From: Antrodiella citrinella
Taxonomy: Eukaryota; Basidiomycota; Agaricomycetes; Polyporales; Steccherinaceae
Assembly (NCBI GenBank): GCA_004802725.1
Contig: SGPM01000352.1
Location: 1-27,880 of the forward strand
Reading direction: 5' to 3'
Length of the DNA stretch: 27,880 bases
Below are positions 1 to 10,368 of this stretch, one piece after another. Position numbers and translations under genes: made by a program. The notes under the pieces are model-generated. The model worked only from the letters and a program-made list of their open reading frames with translations. It was not told where the DNA came from and did not search any database. How positions within the stretch are numbered: the stretch's first letter is position 1; each line of letters starts with the position of its first letter.

Positions 1-2480
1 CTCAGGCTTCCCCACACCCCCACACCACGTTCCCCATACTGTGACCTCCTATGCAAACGTTAAACGTTGCCCGCGTCGCGTGGGGGTGCTAGTTCACTCG
101 CTACCGTACACAGGAGTCGCCACTGGCACTGGCAAATCTGGGGTTCCGGACTCGGAGGCGAAGGGCGGGGTCCAATTGTCAATTGGCAATTGTCAACGTG
201 CGCACCCGCCGGTGCCGGGTCGATCATCGTTTGCGGGCGCCTGTGGGTGCGCTACTACTACTACTACTCAAGTACGATCGACGCCACCGAGATCGGGATC
301 GGACTACGGTTGAACGTTTGAATGCAGAGAGAGAGAGAGAGAGAGAGGTCTGGACTCTGGAGCGGGGGGGATACGGCGAATGGTATTGTTGTGTTCAAGT
401 TGGACGGGACGAGATGGGTTGAACGGTGTCGGGGTGATGTATGTCCTTGGTTTTGAAGATGATCTACCGTGGCATAACATTTGCCAGCCCAGCCCAGATT
501 CCGTACGGCACTGCAACATGCCACCTCATTCTTCCACTCTGGGATGGATGGAGATGAGACGATAGATATAGCGGTGCGAGTGGCGGTAAGCACCGCACCG
601 TTCGTGTCGGAGCTGCCGTGGCGCGAAACGAATCCAGTCTGCTTCACCTTCTTCGGTGAAGCATGCTGAACCGCCAAGTACTAGTGAGAATGAGGAACGA
701 GAAACGAGAAACGTTGGATATCCGGAAATCGGACGGTGAGCGAAGGTCTATGTGCCCATGTCCGTCGCTTCAACGCTTCGGTGGGTGCTGCGAAACTCCA
801 CCAATAATCCCGAGCGAGCGAGCGAGGTGACTTCACCGCTGTTTAGTTCCAGTCCACGGTCACGACGTACAGACTCAGACTCACTCGACGCGTTGGAAAT
901 AGACTCAGTCGGAGGTCGAAACTCCCCGCAACGAGGCCTGCCTCACGCCTCATGGCCATGGGGAAAAGGGAAGGCCCAAGGACACACAAATATCCTTAGC
1001 CTTAGCCTAAACCCAACGAATCACCTGCTCCCTCAATCAATCAACAAGGAAAAGTCATGAAGAAGACGAAGGGAGGGACGAACGTTGACTGGCCCGATAA
1101 CCGTTCGTCTGACCACAGCGGGTCCCGCCGTGTCCAAGGAGACCCACTCACAATATTGAATGGAATAGTGAGGCTCGCAGGGCGACCGAACCCAAGTGGA
1201 GTGGGAAGTAAATAGACCCGTGGTGGTGGCGAAATCAATAGTGAATACTGATGCATTATGGACAACAACCACGCAGTAGCGCCGTGCGAAGCCTGCGTCT
1301 GAAGATCTCAACAGGCATCTGACCGGGTGGTTGACGTGGTTTATTCGGTCATACGCGAGCGATAAAGATAGGAAAGCGAGACGCTTGGGTGGGTTATTGT
1401 GGAGTGGTGCTTGATGAGCTTTTTCTGATTTCAGACGTTGTTCTTGTGCATCGTTGGTGCAGTGCGCAGTGCTGGGATGCCACATCGACGGTCGACAGCG
1501 CCGTCTTTGTCTTCCCTTCCTTGCGTCGTGCGATGCGATTGCCATAGACGTATCACGAACAGCTTCCTCATCTTTGCGCAAGATAAGATTCGTGATCAGC
1601 GTGTGTACGTCGCGGTTTTGAAATGAAATGAAGATTGGATTGACGATTCTCAGGGGACAAACCACAACAAGGGACAACGAACGCGGCGGGACCCGGACGT
1701 CGGGACGAAGATACGAGAAAGAATTCGAAGGGTGTCAATGAAGGAGCCAGTGTTGCGATGGCGGCATTACAGACGCGGGAGTACGATTCGGGATTTGTTT
1801 GTATGTAATGAGACGAGACACAGATGCCGCGCGTAGAAGAGGAGATACGGTATACGGTACGAATGCTGACGGGTGGAGGAGAATGAGTGACGAGTGAACG
1901 GAGATGGCTCGGGTTTCGGTGAATCAGGTAGTGGTGTAATGCGAGGATGATTGAGTGTATTGGAGGGAGAGATGAGACGTGGCGACGAACACGAACAGTC
2001 GTTGGCGTCTGACGTGTAAGGGAGAGGAATTGAATTGAGAGGGTAGGGATGTAACGGCCTCGGCAAGTGTTGATTGTACGTAATAAAAACAGTATTCAAA
2101 GAGTAGGAGAAGTTCGCGAGAGAAGGGGATGTGAGTGGCGTGAGTGGTAGATGGCCGAGAGAGGGAGGGGAGCGTCGGGTGACATCATGGGTGGCCAGGC
2201 TCTGAGTGGCGCCAAGTGTACTCCACAGCTGAACCTCAGGGGTCTCTCTCCGACCGACAGCCAGAGCAGCCTCCCCGACAGCGCAGAGCTGGGCAACTCT
2301 AAACACAGCCTGGATTGCACATCTCTTTCTCATCTGCTCCGACTCGAACAATCAGGGTCTCTTCTCCTCGAATCTTCTCTCTTATCTAAACAGGTTCTTC
2401 TCTCTCGCAGTCATATACCCCTTCTGTCTGATCATCGCTCGCCCTATCCATTCCCCCCTTCCCCAGGCGCCCTAATCAAA
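1..2480. other. Upstream non-coding region of the CBM21 gene
   Basis: No gene is supported here. Open frames exist on both strands (for example 1033-1677 and 1767-2351 on the minus strand), but their translations show no domain, no splice-consistent extension and no codon pattern like the real genes nearby. The last 330 bases before the ATG at 2481 are strongly pyrimidine-rich, which fits a fungal promoter or leader. The frame upstream of 2481 stays open to 2151, but the added residues look like translated leader rather than protein. Short microsatellites lie at 252-268 (CTA repeats) and 326-347 (AG repeats). Confidence 0.6.
326..347. repeat. (AG)n microsatellite
   Basis: About 11 uninterrupted AG units are read directly. 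A (CTA)n tract of about 17 bases lies just upstream at 252-268. Both are simple repeats in non-coding DNA. Confidence 0.9.
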
Positions 2481-5445
2481 ATGCCTTACGCCCTCCCTGC
2501 CTCCCCATCCTCAACAGTCCTCTCCTCCCCCAGGCAGAACCACCGACGCTCCCGCTCCTCCTTCTCCGACGACCAAGGTCCAGGCGCCTTCGTATCTCTC
2601 GGTGTCCTCCCAAAGCGCCGCCCAGCTGCTTCCAAAAAACCTCTGTTCCATCTCAATCCCGACGACTCACCCCCAGAGGACCACAATGACGACGACGACG
2701 ACGACCACCTTCCTGCTCCTGTACCGCAGCCACCCACCATGCGCTTCTCCAACGCTGCTTACCCCGTCTTGAACTCGCTCAAAGGCGCAAAGGACTCGGG
2801 CCGCTTCTCGCCTTCCGTGCAGCCCCCTACCCACATCGACCTGCCCATGTCTGCGCCCCCAGCCCACGCTGCCTCGTTCCGTGACCAGGTTCCCTTCCCC
2901 ACCTCGTCCCCTCTACCCTCGCCCAACGCTTTCAACGGCTTCAACAAGTTCAGGACCTCCCCCCTCATCCCCCTCNCCCTCCAGTGCCTCCTCGTTACCC
3001 CGCACCCCATCCACCCCGGTCATCCTCTCCAACGGCAAGCAGCTCAAGTCCTCCCTCAAGAGCTCCTCCTCCAGCCCCAACATCCCCGACTTGCTCCGCA
3101 CGAAGCACCTCCGCGCCCAAAGCGCACCGTCCACCCCCAACATGCACAAGAACGTCCACTTTGCCGAGAACGNCCTCGAATCCGTCTGCCTCTTCAACCG
3201 CACCGGAAAGCCCATGAGCGTGAGCAAGCCCGCCGGGGACGAGACAGAGACCGAAACCGAGCCAGAGAACCCCAACACCGCCAGCGGCTTCCCCTTCCCC
3301 TCCTCCGTCGGTCTTTCGGTCCCGGTCTCCTCGTCGTCTCCGCAGAACCTCGTCCACGAGATTGATACGGCGCCACATATGACCTCCGCCGTGCCCTCGC
3401 CTTCCCCGTCGCCTCTGGCGAACGTGCACCTCGAGACCGTGACGCTCCCGCGCACCCGTCCGCCCACCCTCCGCGGCACAGTCCTCGTCCGCAATTTGCA
3501 CTTTGAGAAGCTGGTAGCGGTTAGATTCACCTTGGACGATTGGCAGACGACGAGCGAGGTGCTTTGTAAGCATGTGGTGAGTCTACCCGGGCTGCCCCCG
3601 CCGTTCCCGAGATACGAGCCGAGGCGAGTGGATGTCGATGATGTGGCGAGCAAGATTGTGAGTGGCACGCGCGTCGAGGAGGACAAGGGTCCGACCTGGG
3701 ATCGCTTCAGGTAAGCACACTTCGACGAGCATTCGTGTAGCGGATCTCAACACATCACAACAGCTTTACCATCCGATTGGAGGACTACGAGGCGAAACTC
3801 GCTGACCGTACGCTCTTCCTGGTTGCGCGGTTTGGCTGCCCAAGCGGGGAGTGGTGGGACAACAACGACCACCGCAACTACCGCGTCGGGTTCCGGAAAG
3901 CCACGGCCAACTCGTTGTCCCCTCTCGCGACACCGGTTCCGTCTGCGTTCCAGCCTCTGGTGAAGGACGGTGAGCGCGAGAAGGACGGACGAGGCGTGGT
4001 CATACCTTCGGTCCCGCAGCACCTGCTAACCCCTACGTCTCAGCAGCGCTCGTTCAGCGCACCGAACACTCTGCGATACACGCCCATGACGGGTACCTTG
4101 GCTGGTATCCCCATCGTGTCGTTGTCCTCCAAGTCTTCGCTCGCGGCCCCTATGCTCATGCGTACGATGTCCTCTCCGTATCCTCCTCCTTCTCAGCCTA
4201 TGGATGACGACTCGCCTTCCTCGTCTAAACCGCTACAACATACGCCGCGTCCTACGAGCCCCACCGCGCGTGAGACTGCCGCACGGACGAGCTCCTACAT
4301 CAGCAGGAGGCTCAGTTTGTCGAACTACGTTGCGCCTGGGAACTCGCCGACGGAGGAGCGCAAGGATGTTATCGGAAGCGGAAAGACGGACGAAGCGAGG
4401 GGATTGGTGACGCCGCCTACCACGCCTCCGGGGACGATTCGATTCAAGGGTGTGGGTCTGCCTGCGAGTCCGCCTAGGAGGCCATCGCCGCCGCCCGTGT
4501 CTACTGATGAGAAGGATCTGGAGGAGGTGGATGTGAAGCAGCTGGATGAGGAGATTGGTGAGATCCCGAGCGAGGTAGAGGAGGATGACGATGACACACC
4601 CAAGGAGGAGAAAGGATTGCACCTCGATACGTCCTCTCTTCCTTTTTCCACTCCTGATGTCGCGTCTCCGTCACCACAAGACGAGCTCCTTCCGTTCTCG
4701 CCTACGTCCGTCAAAGTGTCTCACAAGGCGTTCTTGCCATTCAACCAGGGTGGGTATCTGAGCCCGCCTACAAGCCGCGATGCGAGTGAGGATGGAGGGA
4801 GTGGAGAAGCAGGGAGGAGCTCACCTGCCACAGGCACGCCTCCGTCCGAACCCGCCACCACACCTTCTTCATACCTCGACGACGTGCCCTCGGTGCAACA
4901 CCGCCCGTCCCCGCTCGTCCTCCCCTCCCTCGGGCTGAACTTCCAGTACCAACACATGCCCGCCGAGTCGGAGTTCGAGGACGGGGACACGCCGAATGGG
5001 CGGGTGGACACGAGCGACTCGTCGTACGCTGCGTTCGTGCGGCAGTGGTGTTTCGCGCAGAGCGCCCCTCCGACACCGGGTGTGCACTCTGCTTCTTCGT
5101 CGGCGTCGCCGCGGAATCAAGCTTCATCGTCGCAGTCGCCCGCTGGGGTGCACTTGAGCGGGAAGCAGCCGCAGCAGCCGTGGTTGGGCATCGATGCGGC
5201 GGGGAATGGGTATGGGTTCCCTGGGTTCAACTTTGGTGCGGTGAATCAGGATGTGGGCATGGTTAGAGGTAAGTATCACGCACTTTGTGTTTCTTGATTG
5301 CGTGTCTCTAGATCTTTGCTCTGCTCCTTGCTCTACCTCGCTGTGTCGTCTTCATTTCTATGGCTGATCATTTTGTTATCCTTGGTGTGTTGCGAGAAGC
5401 ATGAAAGCTGATTGAGCTTTGCGTTTTGCAGCTCATTTGCGGTGA
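2481..5445 (+). CDS. Protein phosphatase 1 glycogen-targeting subunit, CBM21 domain
   Basis: Three exons are proposed: 2481-3710, 3764-5268 and 5432-5445, about 915 aa. Introns 3711-3763 (53 nt) and 5269-5431 (163 nt) both have GTAAG donors; the second has a CTGAT branch site and a pyrimidine-rich acceptor, and leaves a four-residue last exon. The start ATG follows an AATCAAA context and opens the MPYALPASPSSTV N terminus. An Asp run lies near residues 69-76. KNVHF (residues 223-227) fits the PP1-docking RVxF consensus. A CBM21 domain covers about residues 315-456, split by intron 1, and carries the signature EWWDNND...NYRVGF. The C-terminal half is long, Ser/Pro-rich and probably disordered. 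By family knowledge (yeast Gac1/Pig, mammalian PPP1R3) it tethers PP1 to glycogen and promotes glycogen synthase dephosphorylation. The N at 2976 behaves as one surplus base: frame is lost there unless it is ignored. A second N (3173) is frame-neutral. Confidence 0.88.
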
Positions 5446-6960
5446 AACGACTCGGTGGTGGTGGTGACGAGCAAGAGCAAGGTGCGGGGAGGGGAGAAGA
5501 GAAATCAGGCGTGAGCGGTTGGCTCGACCGATCATCCTTATACGCCATTTCCCCGAAGTGGTGCCTAGTACCCCGCGCCGCCGTCGCCTCTCCTCGCTCG
5601 CGTCTCAGGATCGAATGATTCTCCCTCTTTCCTCCCATTTATCGCCTTTTGTTTTACGTTTGGCGGGTCTTGTGTCTCATTTTACCTGGAGGGAAGGGCA
5701 GGGAGGGGGTCACCTGGTGATGGAGGTACGGAGCGCCCGTGGGCGATGTTACCGTGTTTGGGCATGCCGGACGTCCGGGTGTGTGGTTTGGGCAACACCG
5801 AACCCCGCGGTGCGACTTCCCTGTGAATTCCCTGCTATGCTCCGGCCTATCTTGCTTGTTTATCGCGGCTACTACCCTTCACCATCCTCATCCGCGCTTT
5901 GTTCTTGCTTTTTCTGCAGGGTGTACGAATATTTTGGACGACATGAAGACGACGACGACGACGACGCGACGATTCAAGGACGAAGACGAGAAGACGGAGA
6001 CGGAAGCCTAGGACGACAACCACTTCTTGCGCCTCGCTCTGGTCTTCGATATTCATGCCCTCCACCCCAGTGTACTATTATCTCTATTCCTATCTACCCT
6101 CTCCGCGCACTACTACCTCACTGTCCTTACCACCTCAAAACCTATCCTCGCTCTCGAGGGCGCTCTGCCTTATTTATTCACTTGTTCTCCCTTTTCTTTC
6201 CAGTCTCACCTCACTATACACGTTTTGCATGGGCGAGGTCGGCCGTAGGGTCGGCTTCGTTCGTAGAGTTTTTGGTTTCTATTTCTCTTTGTTATGCGAT
6301 CCCTCACTCCTCCACTCCACCTCTGCTCCTGGTTTTTACACTTCCTCGCATACATTGCATGCCCACATCCGGATTCAGGACCCACACTCACCTCGCTTGC
6401 TCGTTCACTTGGCCGTCAGCGCTCTATCGCCACCCATTCAAGCCCATCGTTGCCTTTTGCGGCGTTCGGTGCTGGGTTTTGCGAGGCCTGGTCTAGACGA
6501 GCTTGAGGTCGCCGTCCTGTCTTTGGATCAAGGGTCCCTTCCCTTCCTCTTCTTGGTTTCTGTTCTCATTCCCGTCTCTCACGTGCGTTGATACGGTTTA
6601 CAATCTCATTTTCTCTCAGGACGGTTTTTTCCACTTTCACTCTCTGCGTGTCTCTCCCCACATCACACATCATTTCGCCTCGCCTTGTGTTACTGCTTGT
6701 GTCTATCATGCATATCACTTATCTCTCGCTCTCGCGCATACACGTTACATCACACCTCACTCCCATGTTCTCAACAACGCCTCATATTTCCCTTTTTTCT
6801 TGGTTACTGTTTTGCTCTCCTCCACCCCTCAAAATTGCTCATCTCCGCATAGATACCATTACAGTTACAGTCCCGACTTGTTGTTTCTTGTACTTGTATT
6901 GGATACGTGGTCTTTGTCTTTTATCTCTAGTCAATATCATGGTTTTTTGATTGAATTGTG
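5446..6960. other. CT-rich 3' UTR or intergenic region
   Basis: No gene is supported. The plus strand from about 6040 to 6950 is exceptionally rich in C and T, with repeated CTCTC, CACTC and TTTCT runs. This opens long frames (5519-6496, 6055-6591 and 6503-6961) whose translations are low-complexity Ser/Leu/Pro/His strings without domains. A GAC-type trinucleotide repeat lies at about 5949-5970. The simplest reading is a long 3' UTR of the CBM21 gene, or promoter-like DNA for a transcript I cannot see. Confidence 0.5.
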
Positions 6961-8730
6961 AGGTGTGTGCGTGCTTCTCAGACAGGCTTAGAGAAGAATG
7001 AGTTCATTCGTAGCATAGATGTGGCCACTTCTACGTTGGCGGGTGTATCGCAGAAACTTCAGAACGAACGCGATAAGAAGGCACTGGTACCTCAGATATC
7101 AAACTTCCACGAAGACTAGTACTACGTCTGAGCTTTGAGACTTTTGACAACCCAACGCGTCGGATGATTCGAACGTGTGTCAAGCACAGCTGGAGAACGT
7201 CAGCGTCGAGACCGAGACCCATCATTCCGTTTGCAGGCCAGACTTCCGGAGACGCGGCGTTCATGGGCAGGTGCACTTGTACTCGTGCATGTCAGCGCGT
7301 CGACGTACAACTGGCACGCAACGTGGACACTCGAGTGGAGGTCGCGACAATCTATCTGTCTGCGGCGTCCGACGCGGGTGCACTCGTGAGTCGCGATCGT
7401 CCGGCCAGCCACCTGGGGTGGAGCGTGTGTCGCGTTCGCTATTCAGCGTCGGAGTAGAAAAGCGTGTACTGTGTATTCCGAGTACGGTAGCGTGACATGT
7501 AACAAAGGCGTCGCAGAACCGCGCAGAGAAACAACGCTGTGAGAGTCCGCGAGACGCGAATAGCAACGTTCTCGTACCAACCCAGCCGGTATCGGCCTGT
7601 CCACGCCATGACATCGCTCGAACGAACAAACCGACTTGAACTCTTTGTCTATTCGTATCCCCAGCTGTGCTTCGCGAAGCTCTCTCCGGCTCGCGAGCAA
7701 TCACGAAGGGGGACGCTGGGCATGGAGGAGTGGGCATCCCCAGACTCGCAGCCCAAAGTCACCGGTGGGAAACCCGGGTGGTTCGAGTTCACACCAGAAC
7801 CTCCTTCGGTGTTGGAGGCTTGGCGACACGTCCGAGTCGCCGGCGGGTGTGAGTGGGAGCCGTTCGCTTCCAGTCAAAGACAGTCCATTGTTCGTGCCTT
7901 CTTTCCAACGCCATTGTGGCATCGTATTTTGTGGGGAGGAGGGGAACGTGTAGCCCCAAGGCAGAAACCATCAAGCCGTTGGTGCCTTGCGAGAGTTCCA
8001 CAGTGAGAGGAGCTGTTGGGCGGTTGTGAGATGTCCACGAGGTCTTGAACGCAACACACACATTCCTGGTCATCTGAATAGCGAAGCCTCAGTGGAGTTG
8101 GAAAAGATGATGAGAAATTAAAAGACTAACAGACTGGCCTGATCGCTGCTGGTAAGTAGGTTCGTCCGGCCGTCCTAACGGCGCCCATAGTATGGTGTGA
8201 CTATCGTCCCTCCTACGAAGGACGTTATCAGTATACACTTTGAATTTGTAAAGGAAATTGGCTAGCAGTGTAGAGTAGGTGGCGAAGACCTGTGGACACG
8301 CGATAGGACAGCACCAGAGCAGACCTAGACGCACTCACCTAATCCGACCTATTGAAAGACGACAGACAGGTCGGAGGAAGTATCGCTGCCAGTGTAGGCC
8401 AGAGAAGCGAGAGCTGCACTCGCCGGACGCGAGAACGGACATTGACCACACTCGTGACCAAGCTACGCGTCCCTTCACCGAAGTCCGACTTGTCTTTCGT
8501 AGTTGACACACGACGGCGATGGTCTGTCCGTTTCCAAGAACGCCGATGACGACTTACCAGGACTAGGACTAGGTTGAACGCTGAAGGGTCGTTGAATGCA
8601 TAGGTATATAGATGAAGAGATGCAAGCGTAAGCCACGCACTGCATCATGTTGCCAGTGCTAGCGTACCTGGAGGGTCGGCCGATGCGACCATGATTCCTA
8701 CATACAGCTTCTGATTCGTAGCGTTCAGGA
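6961..8730. other. Intergenic region, nothing recognised
   Basis: Both strands were read. Frames up to 158 codons exist (for example 7261-7737 minus and 7539-8006 plus), but they are mutual shadows with no domain, transmembrane pattern or plausible splice structure. I see no tRNA, repeat or mobile-element ends. Confidence 0.5.
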
Positions 8731-9438
8731 TCAGGGACTCATGGTACAATTATTGTGACAACCATACGTAGCTGATGACCTGACAATTGAATTTCTGCGC
8801 CAGAAACACATCTCATTCAACAGATGGACACCGGCGACATACACGACGTATGGCGATTGGAAGACGTACTGATTAACGGTCACCAAGAGGTAAAGAAGCA
8901 CTGTGGAACAGTAGGGCTGGCCACGACTGTTATTGCGGTAGATCAGGGCAATTGTTTGTCCGACTTTCTGTGGAAAGGCCCTGTGAGCTAGAAGGGTTGT
9001 CAAGAAATGTGACGTCGTGATATGGCTGAATAGTCTTCTTCGAATTTGCAAGGCATCAGAGGCCCCCCAGTGAAGGGCAATGATCTGTCACCAGGCCTGA
9101 AGCTTGAAGGCTCAGTCAATTCAGTTCTGTGTGCCAAGGTCAGCTGGAAGCTTTGCTGTGATATGAGTGAACTCACCCACGTAATAAAGATCAATGAACG
9201 ACATACAACATGGCAGCCTCGGTCGAGCCTTGCGAATGACGGCAAGTGAGTGATGTCCTATAGTCTGAATCAGCACGGAGAGGGGATGTTGCGTTTGAAG
9301 CACACGAATGCGCCGTCCAGGCGCAAGAAGATTTATGATAAGAGTCAAACCTACAGATTCATAACCAGCATACCATAAGTACAGTACCATCTCAAATTTG
9401 AAATCGACGATGCCTGGCTCCGACAGATATGCTTTCAT
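8731..9438 (-). pseudogene. Possible remnant of a multi-pass membrane protein
   Basis: Two minus-strand stretches look more protein-like than their surroundings. One, starting near 9438, contains FEMVLYLWYAGYES followed by a hydrophobic LTLIINLLAPGR run. The other, at about 8985-8830, contains KVGQTIALIYRNNSRGQP followed by a hydrophobic helix-like run. The order and spacing resemble agaricomycete DUF6533/DUF6534-type membrane proteins, a family that does have a convincing member at 13.2-15.0 kb. I could not join the pieces with canonical splice sites without meeting stops, so a decayed copy is likelier than a working gene. The family assignment is an inference by pattern only. Confidence 0.22.
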
Positions 9439-9439
9439 G

Positions 9440-10368
9440 CTTGGTTTCGTTGTGATCAGTCACGCGGTAACCCTGTAGCGTCCATACCTGAAATCAGAGA
9501 TCCCGCTACGAAAAAGGTACGTGAGGGCGAGAACAACACGCACGAACAGGCAGAAGCAAGCTTCTGCTTCTTAAAATCCAGCCGTCGGAGTATTCTCCTC
9601 GTCCACCAGTAATCTCCAGCTCCCCGCATATTTGACTATTTCTGCTTCTCCGAGTCAAAGAATCCCGGTGATGGTCCCATGCCTGGAGTTTGCGTAAAAG
9701 CAGGAGAATGCATGGCATGAAACGGAAAATTGCTGATCTGGACGAACACGAGCAGAAAGAATGTAAGGATTCAAGGAACAATGAATATTCCAGGAATGAC
9801 GGTGCCCACTTTTCCACAGCGCTCTCGGGTGACGGGTCGCACTGGTGTTTTGCTCCTGAAGGCTGAAGCAATCCGTGCAAGCTAAAACGTCGACCTCTCG
9901 AAGCGATGCTGGAATAAGTCGGACATCTCGTTATCGGGAGTCCATTGTTTGCCTCTATACCCTTGAGCCTGAGGGATAGAGCTTGAAACTAGTAGACGGT
10001 ACTGAAGGGCGAAGTTATGGTCGACAGTGACGACACGGAAGCACGGTTGAAGCTACCGCCGGCGCCGCTAAGTAGAACATCATTGTGTAATTGGCTCAAC
10101 GTGTTCAACTACGTTGATGAATTCAAACTCCCAGACAACAGGTTCTACATTCGTAAGTGAATAATATCAGGCCTCAGGTCTGGAATCGTTGCGCATATGC
10201 CAGTCCTACTACTTACGTCGACGTCCCAACCCTAAGGCTACATCGACGTCCGAGTCGCGCGCGGCGGCACCTCAGTCAAATAACGGTCACCGTGAATGAC
10301 GCTTCATTATGAACAAAAAGTCTGTACCCCCTGAACGAGTGTACTATCCTGCGCAGTTGGTTACAGGT
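9440..10368. other. Intergenic region downstream of the F-box gene
   Basis: No established gene. A 47-codon plus-strand frame at 10017-10160 is the only stretch that reads like protein (it is listed separately). The minus-strand frame at 9506-9880 shows no domain. Confidence 0.45.
10017..10160 (+). CDS. Hypothetical small ORF
   Basis: ATG at 10017 opens 47 codons containing LCNWLNVFNYVDEFKLP, which has a plausible amphipathic helix composition. The frame ends at a TGA that overlaps a good donor (C|GTAAGT at 10153), so the piece could instead be a first exon. An acceptor about 50 nt further on soon runs into a stop. I do not recognise the product. It may be a chance frame or an exon of a degraded gene lying tail-to-tail with the F-box gene. 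Confidence 0.18.
   Translation: MVDSDDTEARLKLPPAPLSRTSLCNWLNVFNYVDEFKLPDNRFYIRK

Noticed and set aside
1033..2351. Minus-strand frames of 214 and 194 codons
   Set aside because: They have no domain, mixed composition and no splice logic, and they lie in the presumed promoter of the CBM21 gene.
2151..2480. Upstream extension of the CBM21 gene to an ATG at 2151
   Set aside because: The frame is open but the added residues look like leader. The ATG at 2481 has a better context and a family-like N terminus.
2486..3686. Long minus-strand frames opposite the CBM21 gene
   Set aside because: They are antisense shadows produced by the C-rich third positions of the real plus-strand coding sequence.
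5269..5311. Alternative 43-nt last intron of the CBM21 gene ending at a CTCTAG acceptor
   Set aside because: It is shorter than other introns here and lacks the clear CTGAT branch and pyrimidine tract seen before the 5431 acceptor.
5519..6961. Plus-strand frames of 325, 178 and 152 codons
   Set aside because: They are products of a stop-poor CT-rich tract with low-complexity translations and no recognisable fold.
7775..7800. GGTTCGAGTTC resembling a tRNA B box
   Set aside because: There is no matching A box, no acceptor-stem pairing and no cloverleaf around it.
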